Positions 12,534 through 22,700 of a DNA stretch of 64,000 nt are shown one piece after another. The notes beneath the pieces were generated by a model. That model did no database searches. It had not been told where the DNA came from and worked only from the letters and a program-made list of their open reading frames with translations. The stretch spans positions 310,001-374,000 of the forward strand of contig MBPM02000062.1 of assembly GCA_001695595.3 (NCBI GenBank), written 5' to 3'. The position numbers and the translations under genes are program-made. How positions within the stretch are numbered: the stretch's first letter is position 1; each line of letters begins with the position of its first letter. The DNA is from Plasmopara viticola (Eukaryota; Oomycota; Peronosporomycetes; Peronosporales; Peronosporaceae).

Positions 12534-12675
12534 CGCGTTGGTAAAATTTTTTAAGAATTTATGTAACAATTGCTGCTTCAGCATGAAATTATAAGATTGA
12601 ATTATCATTTATTATTATTAACCTTTTCTCTTCCATTACAAGATACACACACAGTAATCCCTTTTGATCACGGCC

Positions 12676-13495
12676 ATGGAACATGATGCAAGCCCTGTGC
12701 ACAACTCAATCTGGCACATTGGACTCACGGCAGTCTCGCTTGGTATCGTCCATGTGCTCTTGGGTGCGTGCCATAGGTTCGTACCGGTATTCACACTCAG
12801 GATCTATTTTGCTAACCTAGTCAACAGGTCCAGACCATCTTGGAGCTTTAGTGGCGCTTTCGAATGGCAAAACGTGGCGTCAAGCATTTTTGCTCGGCGC
12901 CCAATGGGGTTGTGGCCATTCGATTGGAATCGTGGCTGCTGTCCTCGTTGCTGTCTTCGTGACTGATCAATTGGTAGCGCCTAATAGCACATTCAGTACT
13001 ATGTGCAAATACATTACCGGTTTTTGCCTTGTGGTTCTCGGAATCTGGACACTGTACAGTGCAAAGAAAGAGTACGATCAAGCTCTTGTCCTAACACAAA
13101 TGTCATCCTCTCCAAAATTACTCTATGGTCCACCGCAGTGTCGTCAAGATGCGTCGTACGTTTTGTTACAATCGGCGGACGATCCAACTGCGAAGCCACA
13201 ACTCACAGCGTCCGCTACAAGTGTTGTGGCGGGGATCATCCACGGTGTTGCGGGACCAGGCTGTCTATTGGCAGTACTTCCCACGCTTGCCATGCATAAG
13301 GACACTTTCCGGGCTATGTTGTATCTGGGATGCTTCTGTGTCAGTTCTGTCCTGGCAATGGGATCCTTTGCTGCACTTTATGGAGAATTGACGCAACGCG
13401 GAGGACGAGCACAATCACCGAGTGCAGCATACTATGTTGGTCTTGTTTCATCAGCACTGTCAATAAGTGTAGGAATTGTATGGATTGTGTGGTGA
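12676..13495 (+). CDS. UreH/nickel-transport-like membrane protein 2
   Basis: A two-exon gene: 12676-12763 and 12828-13495, giving 251 residues. The 64 nt intron (donor GTGCGT, branch-like GCTAACC, acceptor CAACAG) interrupts the same Gly codon, in the same phase, as intron 1 of the upstream paralogue. Motifs are VHVLLGPDHLGAL (H26, D32, H33), WGCGHSIG at 56-63 and GIIHGVAGPG in the second half. The polar loop between the two halves is far shorter than in paralogue 1, and no second intron is needed. I chose the ATG at 12676; the frame is open slightly upstream but without an ATG. It is a multi-pass membrane protein of the same family, so tandem gene duplication is the simplest explanation. 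The substrate is inferred only. Virus-like sequence begins within ~30 bp of its stop. Confidence 0.85.
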
Positions 13496-13508
13496 GTAAC
13501 TCTTATAA

Positions 13509-15221
13509 TTATAGTACTGTTGGGAATACTTCAAAAGAGTACTGCAATATATTACATTCGCCGATTGTATCTAATGAATGGTTAGCAACAAGAACGCCAT
13601 TAGTTAGAGACCATGGCTGATTGCCAAGAGGACCATCCACCAACTCAGGAGTCAGGTCACCATTGATCGCTAAGATCTTACCAATTTCATTCGTGAACTG
13701 GTGGAAGTCGTAGTCATAACCGATATCAAATACTTGCTGAGAACCGATACAAACATTGAAGTTGCGGACGCTCGAGCCATGATGCACCGTCCAAGGAGCC
13801 GAGTCAAAAGGATTTAAATCTCCTGGACAGCAGCAACTGCAAAGCTACTCTTTTGCTCAGCTAACGAAAGGAGAATGACGTATTTAGCATAAATGGATGC
13901 TGATAGTTGGAGATCAAAAGCAGCGTTGAACTGGATTGATTGCTTACCGATTCCAGCTCGCTGATTGAACCACTGCGCATAGCAATCGCTGTATCGAACC
14001 TTTTTCACAGGTTTGAAAAGAATACCTTAGTGTTCTCAAGATGCATAAATGGTACGTATAGACGCGAAAGTGTAGAAGGCATCCAGGTACCATCAGTTGT
14101 AGGCTCGAGGAAATATACAACAGCTCCACACGCAATGCCAAATCCTGCAGCAGTAAGGAGTCCTTTGATCAGAAACCACCACCGGACAAGAGTTACCAGA
14201 TGCAAGAATAGTGCTCGTTAGATACATGCCCTTACCAGAGTCAACAGCGACAAGGGAAGTTACCTGATTGACGCGGAATATAAGACAAACCTACGGGTTA
14301 GCCATTAAGTCAAGTTCCTTAAATATTGAGTGGAGATTACTTAGTTTCACCTTGAGCATATAGATTTGAGTCTCCATGATGTCATTAGCCGTGAAGAACC
14401 AGCAATGAAGGCACCATGCGCAGTTTGATTAGTAATGTTCGTTGGAGCCGCAGCCGCACCAAGGGAAGGCCATGGCGAAGAAAAGTCAGCTTCGGCATTG
14501 GGAGATTTGACAATAGCCGTCTGACGAGACCATCGTTGGCGATTGTAGCACCAACAGGGAGAGCACGCGTGGTAAATGAAGCAGAAAATGCAGAATTTCC
14601 AAAGAAGCCATGTCCATTAGTTGTTGATGTGGCAGCGCTGTATGTAACAGATTGTGCAGCATCAGGGGTACAGGAATGATTCAGCCTCGTGCTTTTTAAC
14701 ATATTGAAGGCTGTAGCTTGTCTGTGCTAAAACATTGTTCCAAAACAATTTGTAGTCAGCCGTTGAATCAATTAATTTCCCGTCGAGCCCCAGGGACTTG
14801 CTGCCAATAACATTCCAAATTTCACATTAAGTGTGGCGCAGAAACGATTGACAGCAGCTATTTGAACAGTACCGCCATTCTTCATTAAAACATTGTATGA
14901 AAGCACGATGTATGCATCGCACAGGCAACAAATTCTTCAACTCCCATAAAGCTGAGCTGTTGCATCAATAGTGAAACCACCATTCTGGTATGAACCTTGG
15001 TTAAGGTCGATGACAGAAAGATCGCGGTTTCCCGAAGACACCTTGACCTTCGGGTCCCTTTGAAGCGAGCTCTGGTATAAGTGTTGATTGGTTATTTGAG
15101 TCATGTTCATGGTTGATATTCTATGGATTCTACAATGCTTTCGGGAAATTAAGTTGATCTCATGATACCAATCACCGGCGATCACGATCTTATCAAGCTT
15201 GCTGATCGAATTGGAGTACAT
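13509..15221 (-). pseudogene. capsid-like protein, broken
   Basis: On the minus strand, successive open segments in shifting frames form one protein-like series of ~550 codons: about 15221-14937, 14930-14690, 14680-14385, 14205-14005, 14008-13814 and 13800-13509. They are rich in Gly, Asn, Ser, Thr and aromatics, as in beta-rich capsid proteins. The last part has NPFDSAPWTVHHG followed by FNVCIGSQQVFDIGYDYDF and INGDLTPELVDG. That layout recalls the second half of jelly-roll major capsid proteins in small eukaryotic dsDNA viruses and polintons. The length also fits such proteins (500-600 residues). This is pattern recognition, not a search result. At least four frameshifts and a stop make it non-functional. 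A profile or structure search would decide. Confidence 0.42.
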
Positions 15222-15355
15222 CTAGACGGTATACTTGAATCGAATGACATTGTGAAACCATTCCAAAGACAGGGACCTATCTGATACCATTGAGAACTCC
15301 TAACCGAGATATTGAACTATAAGCATGTGTTGATAGCGGGGAGTGCTTCATTTCT

Positions 15356-15762
15356 ATGGGTGAGGCCGCTCCGACCAAGTACGGAACTGGAAATATGATT
15401 CCGAGCAATACCAAGGTACTTACGGAGACTGATGTGGTTTATGGTGCATGCTATGGTTAAATTGCAAGCAACAAAGGAGAATGCATGAATCAGAATTATT
15501 CAAAGACCTAAGGTTTCTTTAATCAAAGATGTACAAAGAATAAGCAGTTTCAGCTTCTGTTCCAGAAACAGAGCTCAAGAGAGCATTCAAGACGGTTACT
15601 TTACTACTTAGTGCAGCTTAGTTAGCTGGAAACAGTGCAACACTCCATCTTTACCTTAAAACCCATGCAAAAGCTCTTCAAGCTAAAAAGAACTGGTGGA
15701 GGAACGCATTTAGCTATCACTCAGAAAGAATAAGCCTATCTGTTCTAGCATATACAAGGTGA
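15356..15762 (+). pseudogene. small virus-like ORFs, plus strand
   Basis: Two coding-like stretches lie head-to-tail. 15356-15460 is a clean ATG ORF of 34 residues (starts MGEAAPTKYG). 15544-15762 is a 72-codon frame open except for one TAG (starts near AVSASVPETELKRAF), lacking an ATG at its left end. The opposite strand has many stops here, which favours plus-strand coding. They lie between the capsid-like gene and the next plus-strand ORF. The products are not recognised. Confidence 0.35.
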
Positions 15763-15766
15763 AGGC

Positions 15767-16180
15767 ATGCATAGGGCTTCAATTTTCAGTAAAGTTTGGA
15801 TAGGTATCAAATTTGCTTTCAAATTCGCGAAAGACTCGGGTATCTTGTCCCGCGTTGCCGACGCCACCGTTCCTGCTCTTACAACCGCTCTTGAAGCACC
15901 ACAAGGAGCTATTTCAGCAAGAGCTGCTATCTGTTCTTCGAGGTTTGAGACAGCGACACCTAAAGATGGAGGCCGGTAGACTATAACTGATTTAAATTGG
16001 AACGAAACGTGCTCTCGCTACAAAAAGCGTCAGGGTATCCTCACAGATACAGTAGATGCTGATAAAAAATCTCTTATGAGTAAGGCTACCAAGTCAGAAC
16101 ACAATGATTCGATCAAGACGATTCGTGGTGAGGTTCGACGACGGTATGAAGTAGAAGTTTCCAAGCCAGCGACAAAATGA
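15767..16180 (+). pseudogene. small amphipathic virus-like protein, one stop
   Basis: One frame runs from the ATG at 15767 to a TGA near 16,180, interrupted by a single TAG at 15977-15979. The first ~45 residues are short, basic and amphipathic (FSKVWIGIKFAFKFAKDSG, then Ala-rich); the second part is lysine-rich and hydrophilic. Amphipathic leaders of this kind occur in minor capsid or membrane-active proteins of small DNA viruses, but that role is only a suggestion. The next ORFs downstream are on the opposite strand. Confidence 0.35.
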
Positions 16181-16495
16181 AAGCCCAAGAGATTTGCGAA
16201 GGTTACAAGAGCTGAAGAACTACATTTCTAAGCTACGAGCTAGAAAAAAACTGGGAAAGTTTAAAATGTGCTTTCAATATCGTAAAAAAGATTTTGTCAA
16301 TTTTTTGGTCAAAGCAAGAGCATGATCGAAACAGATGTATCACGAAACTTCACTTTTTGGTCATTCTGGCTATAGATACTGATAATGACTGCAGACCGCG
16401 ATCTAAAGTAGCAGTTCATCCATGCATATTGAAATGGGTTGTAGTTGATGAGCTGCCCAAGTTCAGCATCACCTCTGTCAAAAGCACTTAGAATA

Positions 16496-16902
16496 TCACA
16501 AGATGCTACGTACGCAATTTATGATATGATCACAGCAAAAGGTGAAGCTGCTTCTGGGCTGGATTTGAGGAATAATATTTGATAGTTGAGCACTCGATAC
16601 CGTCGCCGATGTATAAGGTTTAGTAGCTATAGGTAAGTCAAGAACTGAACCAAATGCGGAGATATCGATGATCCGTCTCGAAACGCGAGTCGTTGTTGGC
16701 AATCCAGTACCTCCAATTGAGTAAAAACTAGTATTGGGTCTCGTATATCGAACTGAAAGACTCGAAGGGGTCGGAGAGAAATTAACTTGTGCTTCGTAAT
16801 ATATGAATGTTTAATTAGCTTGATACAAATAACTTTATTTGTTGATCGATGCATCGATGAGATAAATTCCTGCATTAAAAAAACTTCTGTTGATATCATC
16901 AT
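16496..16902 (-). pseudogene. virus-like orphan ORF, frameshifted
   Basis: Two overlapping minus-strand frames, 16902-16627 and 16702-16496, seem to continue one protein. The second part contains SRRIIDISAFGSVLDLP and a Ser/Thr/Gln-rich tail. It follows the 16910-17483 pseudogene on the same strand with almost no spacing. No family is recognised. A frameshift around 16,700-16,750 would be needed to join the parts. Confidence 0.3.
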
Positions 16903-16909
16903 AAGTGTA

Positions 16910-17483
16910 CTATTCGTCTTGAAAGTCTATGCTGAGCGTTGGAGGGGTTGCAGCCGTCGGAACTTTAACCTGAAAAGATGTATATTGGAATTGAATATCA
17001 TCGATATTATACTCGCTGTTGAAAAGACTGATTGATTGAATAGCATAAACAACATGACAAAAGTCACCTGCCGATCCCGAAAACTTCATTTCCAAGACAT
17101 TTGCAACGAGGCTCGTGCTATCGATCTTTAATGATGACACAATCAACAAAAAAAGTTTTTCATTGTTTTGAGTCGTGATTGAGTTGTCAAAGTTGTATCT
17201 GAGTTCCCCCTTTACAGAACGATAAACAACATTTGGTATTTCCTTTCCGCTTTGTTGTTTTAATATACAATCGATTGATCACCCACTCATTGATTTTGAA
17301 GTCTCCGACGACCATCTGCAGATCTCAATCTGTTGGTCTTTAAAACGCTGCATACTCAAATTTAATCGGAAAAATTTATTTGTTGCGAAGTAGGTGTGAG
17401 ATGAGAAAATAGTGCTCAACTTGAAATGTCGTCTTCTGGTCATAAAGTGCGAGAAAATTTTTCTCTGAAGTTATTGTAGTCAT
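16910..17483 (-). pseudogene. virus-like structural ORF, broken
   Basis: Starts at an ATG at 17483, only 15 nt after the stop of the 113-residue ORF, and ends at TAG 16910-16912. The first ~35 codons (MTTITSEKNFLALYDQKT) are open, then frameshifts and stops follow. The final 80 codons are clean in another frame and beta-rich (SSLKIDSTSLVANVLEMKF and VPTAATPPTLSIDFQDE). The whole would be about 190 residues. The tight spacing between start and stop codons is virus-like. No family is recognised; a small capsid or penton-like protein is possible but unproven. Confidence 0.35.
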
Positions 17484-17493
17484 CTATCATTAC

Positions 17494-17536
17494 GAGCTCA
17501 GGGTTTTTGGAGCTCAGGGATTTTGGAGCTCAGGGG
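17494..17536. repeat. three-fold ~16 bp tandem repeat
   Basis: Three nearly identical units of GAGCTCAGGG followed by a T-rich GTTTTTG- or ATTTTG-like spacer. It sits exactly at the 3' end of the orphan ORF. Confidence 0.85.
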
Positions 17537-17839
17537 TGTATGACGCATTTGGTCAACTTTGGGAGGTGAATCGGGATTTGCAAATGTGATGAAATCTTCT
17601 AGCTTATCTCGAATTTTTTCATAGAGCTCTTGGTGTAGATCACGAGCAATAATTGTGAGATGGGTATAAACGTGGGGACAATGCTTGAGAAGGAACATAC
17701 ATCGATTGTACTTTCCGCCAAAAGAGGCACTGAGGCCAACCATTCTTTTCTCATTTATATCGATTTCTGGGATGTCACGCATAGCAGCAGATTCAAACTT
17801 TCTTAAAGGCGAAGCTTCATAGTTTGGAATAGCACTCAT
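17498..17839 (-). CDS. orphan 113-residue virus-block ORF
   Basis: The only larger ORF of the virus-like block with a clean ATG-to-stop frame: 113 residues, starting MSAIPNYEASPLRKF and mixed alpha/beta in appearance. The last ~15 codons are made of a three-fold ~16 bp repeat containing GAGCTCAGGG, so the original C-terminus may have been replaced or extended by repeat slippage. The gene to its right is on the other strand, so the ~200 bp between them could be a divergent promoter. No family is recognised, and no sign shows that it is expressed. Confidence 0.4.
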   Translation of the reverse strand: MSAIPNYEASPLRKFESAAMRDIPEIDINEKRMVGLSASFGGKYNRCMFLLKHCPHVYTHLTIIARDLHQELYEKIRDKLEDFITFANPDSPPKVDQMRHTPLSSKIPELQKP

Positions 17840-17999
17840 TGTCGTGTGTTTTGATCAATTGATCTATAGATTGAGGCAAAAAATACGAATACCAGTTTCG
17901 TGTATCCTCAACCGATATTCAGAAGGCCGACCTACCATCCAGCCTGCTATCTAACGCTAGACGCTCACATATCAGCATGCGCAATCACAATATCTCAGC

Positions 18000-19450
18000 A
18001 AGAACGACTATCGTTTGACATACATTAAGGGGATCAATTCCGGAGTAGCTACAAAAAAGATTTCTCTCGTACCAGGAACAAGTAGGGAGATCAGCGGAAT
18101 GAAGGACTATCTTGTGCTAATCTGACAGTGAATGGATCTGCTGTAGTGAGTGCTCCGACTTACGTGATAAATATTACTTCTGGAACAGCTACCGCAAGTA
18201 AAGCTCTTGTATCCGACTCAACACGATCTTATACAAATATCTACGGCAAAGCCTTTGACTCTGGAGGCTGGAAGTGCCTGCTTTGGGATTACATTCAACC
18301 CGAAGTCTTTTTCTATCAATAACACAAGGGTCAGCGACTGCTTCTAGGGCTGATGTTCACAATGCTTCTAAAGAATGGTCTGGGGTCTGTTTATGGGAGT
18401 ACGATCAAGACATTGGTCTCAAGGACGACAGGGAACTTTAGTTTACTTTCGAAAGGAGGAACTCAGGTGATATCATCCGCAAGGAATATCTTGAATATTG
18501 GTACAATATCAGCTTTTGATCAATCAAATCGACTCGTACTACGAGCGGTCAGTCGTTTGGTAATGTGCGTTGTATCATATAAATAACGGTGCAGCGTATA
18601 TTGGCACAACCTCGTTTCATAACCTTGTCTTACAAACGCAAAATGTTGCTCGTATGACTATATCCGGAATCACAGGTGATAATTCACTGGCTACAAATAC
18701 GGGTGAGTCCTTAACGTATGGGAACCAATCAGCTATTACAACCGTGGGCCCCTTGACAGAGCTTGGGATCAATACGGCCAACTCATCCGCTAATTTTGAG
18801 ATAAAAGGCTCTAACTTTGGCTCAAAAGATAGTAATTATTCGGCTATGGGCTCACTTTCGGGATCGAATGCCACTTCTTGCAATTCCAAATAGAGGTGCA
18901 TAATGGCTCTATTTTTTCTTCGACTAATGCAACCTGGATGAGCAATATTAGTTAAACCAATCTTTGATTTGAGATGGGAAACACAACTTCAATGATTCTG
19001 ACAGCAAGTGGGCGTCTCAGACTCAATATTATTACACCAAGATCTCCTCTAATTGATAGCAATGCTGTCATTTTCGCATTCGGAGCTGGCTCAAGTTTGG
19101 TCTATAGACTACGAACAGATTCTGAGGTGATCGAATCAGCTTTTGGTTCGATCATTAATTCAGTCGCTCCTAATTTTGGAGGTTTCATTGCCTTCACTGC
19201 CATAGATATGACTTCTTTTTAGGAGACTGAATATGAATACCATCCCTGAGCCTCTCGAGCGTATCAAACGACTTTGAGATAGTTTAGATGTCAAGCTTTA
19301 CGAATAAATTGAGTCAGAGAATTGAGAAGGTTAGGAAGTAGGACTAATCACTCAAGACTTAGTATAAATTCATCTCACAGATTTGATATCCGTTTTCTAT
19401 AGGATTGATATTGAGGAAGGAGAAGATCCATCGCTTGAATCTAGAAAATA
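18000..19450 (+). pseudogene. viral fibre-like protein with S74-like end, broken
   Basis: Plus-strand segments in shifting frames keep one protein theme. Near 18,030-18,110 (SGVATKKISLVPGTSREISG), 18,165-18,235 (SGTATASKALVSDSTRSYTN) and 18,330-18,380 (GSATASRADVHNAS) the same ~20-residue unit recurs, a type common in viral and phage fibres. At 18,700-18,800 follows LTYGNQSAITTVGPLTELGI, like the N-Q-x-x-I-T-x-V-G-x-L-T-x-L repeat of fibre proteins. 18974-19222 is a clean segment (YRLRTDSEVIESAFG). Just after it, PEPLERIKRL and, about 30 residues on, EVGLITQDL match the order of the peptidase S74 intramolecular chaperone domain that ends many fibres. In such proteins that domain helps trimerise and then cleaves itself off. 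Several stops and frameshifts make the gene dead. Confidence 0.55.
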
Positions 19451-19729
19451 GCCCGAATGATTGTGACATTTGTCTTGTTATCAATGAGGCAACAGCAACT
19501 AGCTTTGAACATCCCAAAGGTGGTGGGCGAGCACGCGTAATCAGCTGACGTAAGATACCGCAGTCAATGACAGCGCTTTTTTCTTCATGCTACACTGACT
19601 ATTCTAGAAGCACGCCACGCATGCTTACGGTGTGAGGTTACGCCTTTTGGCAGCTTTCTAAAGAAATTTGTCTTACTACATGTTTGTATTGCGATTTCAA
19701 GTGATAGGTCCGTCTTATAATCTAACTAC
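19451..19729. other. junction between virus block and ~8 kb repeat
   Basis: No coding signal recognised. The right limit is where similarity to the second ~8 kb repeat copy begins (tacaaatgggcatggctt here, tacaaacgggcacagctc near 41,115). Confidence 0.4.
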
Positions 19730-22700
19730 AAATGGGCATGGCTTAAGCAAAAGCCTTCCGCGTACCTCAGACGAATTTTAAATTGGCCGTAAAAATGACA
19801 TGATTTACCGAGTTAACCTCTTGACCGACACATCTCGAAGAATTCTTATACAATCAAGACCCGTCAAGTTGTCTGGTTTCTGCAGATTTAAGTTATGCTA
19901 ATTAAAATGAATTTGACCTCCGAGGTGCTGGACAACGAATGGACATCCGTTGATGCTGCATCTATAGTGACACCCTCAATCTGCAGTTGGGATGTTTTCT
20001 ACACCAAGTGCGCACGAATCCGGGGAGTTTATATTCCACGACTAACCAAACGACAACATTTTTCAGGCGTGGGGTGGCTTAATGGTAGAAAATTGAGCTC
20101 CGGTGAGCCTAATAAGGTTCGAGATAGGCTTAAAGAGCCCGGTGCTCTATCGTGCGTGCGTATCTGACTTGCGGCAGCAGGAAAGGAACACTTCTTATCG
20201 TCTTATCGTCTTATCGACCCAAGGGCATCTAGGCCCGATTTCCTGACACAAATATAGTCTAACGTATTGTGTGCTGGCCTTAAGTAGACTTCACTTGTAA
20301 AAACGTATCCTGATCTTCATTAAGTCTTCCCGAGACCTTAGTGTCTTCTACCTTGTGTGACGGACACGTAAAACTTTTATTTAGTCTTGGCAACTATCAC
20401 GTTTTGGTTCAGGTCATGAACACCACTCGAATAATTCTCTCTCGAGCTGCTGGTGAGGCCACAATTTGTTCGCCACTACCATGCATATGATCTCATCACC
20501 AAATTTTATAAGTCAATGTTCTGGAAGCCAAGTCAAAAAATGTGTTCTGCATGATCCTCCTTCGAAATCAGTACCATACTATCTTTCTGTTACAATGTTG
20601 TACTTTCTAGCCTGCCGATGCGTTGGTTCCACTCATTTTTTGCATGTAAAAGCTTTTGTATCAGCAAGGATCTCTATTAATTTATCGTACGTTTATGGAG
20701 CGAGATGTTTCATCTTATCTCGCCGCTGTATTTGTTAATTTATGAGCTGGAGTCACCACAATTCGCCTTGACTAAGTAAGCCAGCACATCGTTTTCTGTG
20801 AGCGAGTCGTGTTACTCCGCCCTATTTATTGTAGATCGAGCAAATAATTAGTTCTTTAAATCACGACCTTTTACTTGCTTAAATAACATATGATTGAAAT
20901 GCAAGCTCCGCACCGTGCTTGTCGCAGGCCGCTCAATAGGGGTCATACCTTGCAGTCATATGCACTAGATTTACAGATGGTAGGCTCAATTCTTTGTATC
21001 AATCGACGCCGATGTGGCATGTATTTTCTTCCGCGGTGTGGTGATAGCTCAATCGTTCGAATGAAACCGTCCTCGTCTTTGGTGTACTTCACGCCATCTT
21101 TCGTTGTAAGCGGAAGATGTGATCTGTTCTCAAAAGAATTTTTAACATTCAGTTACAACGCATATGATCAATCTAGTCAAGAACTTGGTAATATCAGGCA
21201 ATTCGAGGCTCGGTAACTCTGATAACATTGACAGCGTCTCTAATTAAAACATGATGCCGCGACATCAGCCAATTGATCTGCCAATAACTTCTTTGGATTA
21301 GCTTTTTCGTCGACCATGGGATCGTTTGTGAATCTCAAAGATCCATTGCTCCGCCTTTTTTTCTTGCAGAGCCGCGCTGCTCGCGTCTAAAATTGAATTT
21401 TCTACTCTGTCTTGTTTATCTAAGTAATCTGCTTGTACTGCTTTGCTACCGCAATGGGGTGCAATGTTTCCTTCCTGGGATGTATAGCTACACACATTTG
21501 GTACGTGATCTTCGGCGTGGTGCTGTCAGCAAAGCTTAGATACTCCCCAATAAATTTCTCATCGACATTGTCACGTTTACTTCAAAACAAATGCAGTATA
21601 TCCGACACCTTTCGAATTTATCTCGGTCGAGTTACTACTAAAACTTCATTCTGAGGGAGTCGTACGCACACGAGAACCAAAGGCATGACTCAACAAAGCG
21701 CTGTTGCACACATTTGGGTGGCTGACATTTTTAGACTTGCCCTGGCAAAAATCGGTGCTGGCGATCCTTAGCCACAACATGCTTCGAAATGACCCCATGC
21801 AACCGCATTTCTTAACATTTGCAATTAAGTAGATTGTCATCCTCCATACGCCTAGGACCATCTTATTGAAAAAGGTCGAACTATACTGATTTGTCTATGC
21901 TGCTTTCTCTTGTTGCATCTGCTATTATATTTTGGATGACCGTAAGCGTTTATTGGCGAGATTTTCTATCGATGAACCAGCGCCTACCAGAATTCAAAAC
22001 AAATTTTTGAAGCCGAGTAAACTTGTATGTACAATCAGCAACTCTTCCTTGATAATTCTGCCTTTGAAAGTTGTAAAGCTTCCAGGATCGAAGCTTTTAT
22101 GAGCTTCTGATCATTATGAAGTCTGATTCTAAACCCAGTAAGGCTACCGATGATTAGGGATTTTCTGGTTTTGATGGCACAGCTTCTGCCAGCGGCTTTT
22201 TAAACCCTTGAGCAGAAACAGAAGCATTTTTCGGAATGTGAACGGATCTTGTGCCCCCATCGCAGCATTGAAGGCTCTATACTCAATAGCATTTAAAATG
22301 TCCAAAAGGAGCACAATTAAGCAAGCCTCCGGGCACCTCTACCCCAGCATCCTGTAGTATAAAGAGCTGTCGATCACCGTATTAAAAAAAGATATATTGG
22401 TTGTGGCTGTAGCCCGTCGGAGCGACGATCCGGATTAAATCATACATTGTCTCTATCAGTCTTGAAAACGCTGTACTTGAGACAGATCTACCCTTTGATT
22501 CTTCATGTACACAGTCACCTTAGCTTGTTCGGAGATTGGCGCCCCGTCGAAATTTATTAGCTCATAAATATACTCACGTGTTTGCTCTTTCATTGCTAAC
22601 AGAAATATAGCGTGACGTCTGGTGAATCGTGAAAAATTATATTTCTTAACCGATTCACATGTCCTTAGGACACGTTTGCTGTTGCTCGGCCTCCCAAGGA

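Larger units (their letters stand above)
13509..19450. mobile_element. decayed endogenous DNA-virus-like element
   Basis: A 6 kb block densely packed with short ORFs that join across single stops or frameshifts into longer protein-like frames on alternating strands: a capsid-like gene (minus), small ORFs (plus), three orphan ORFs (minus) and a fibre-like gene with an S74-like end (plus). Fibre repeats plus a peptidase S74 chaperone remnant are typical of viral or phage tail and fibre proteins, and compact mixed-strand packing fits a small dsDNA virus or polinton-like element. No integrase, polymerase, ATPase or terminal repeats were seen, so the type of virus is not settled. All but one of the larger ORFs are broken, so this is a relic. 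Confidence 0.55.
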
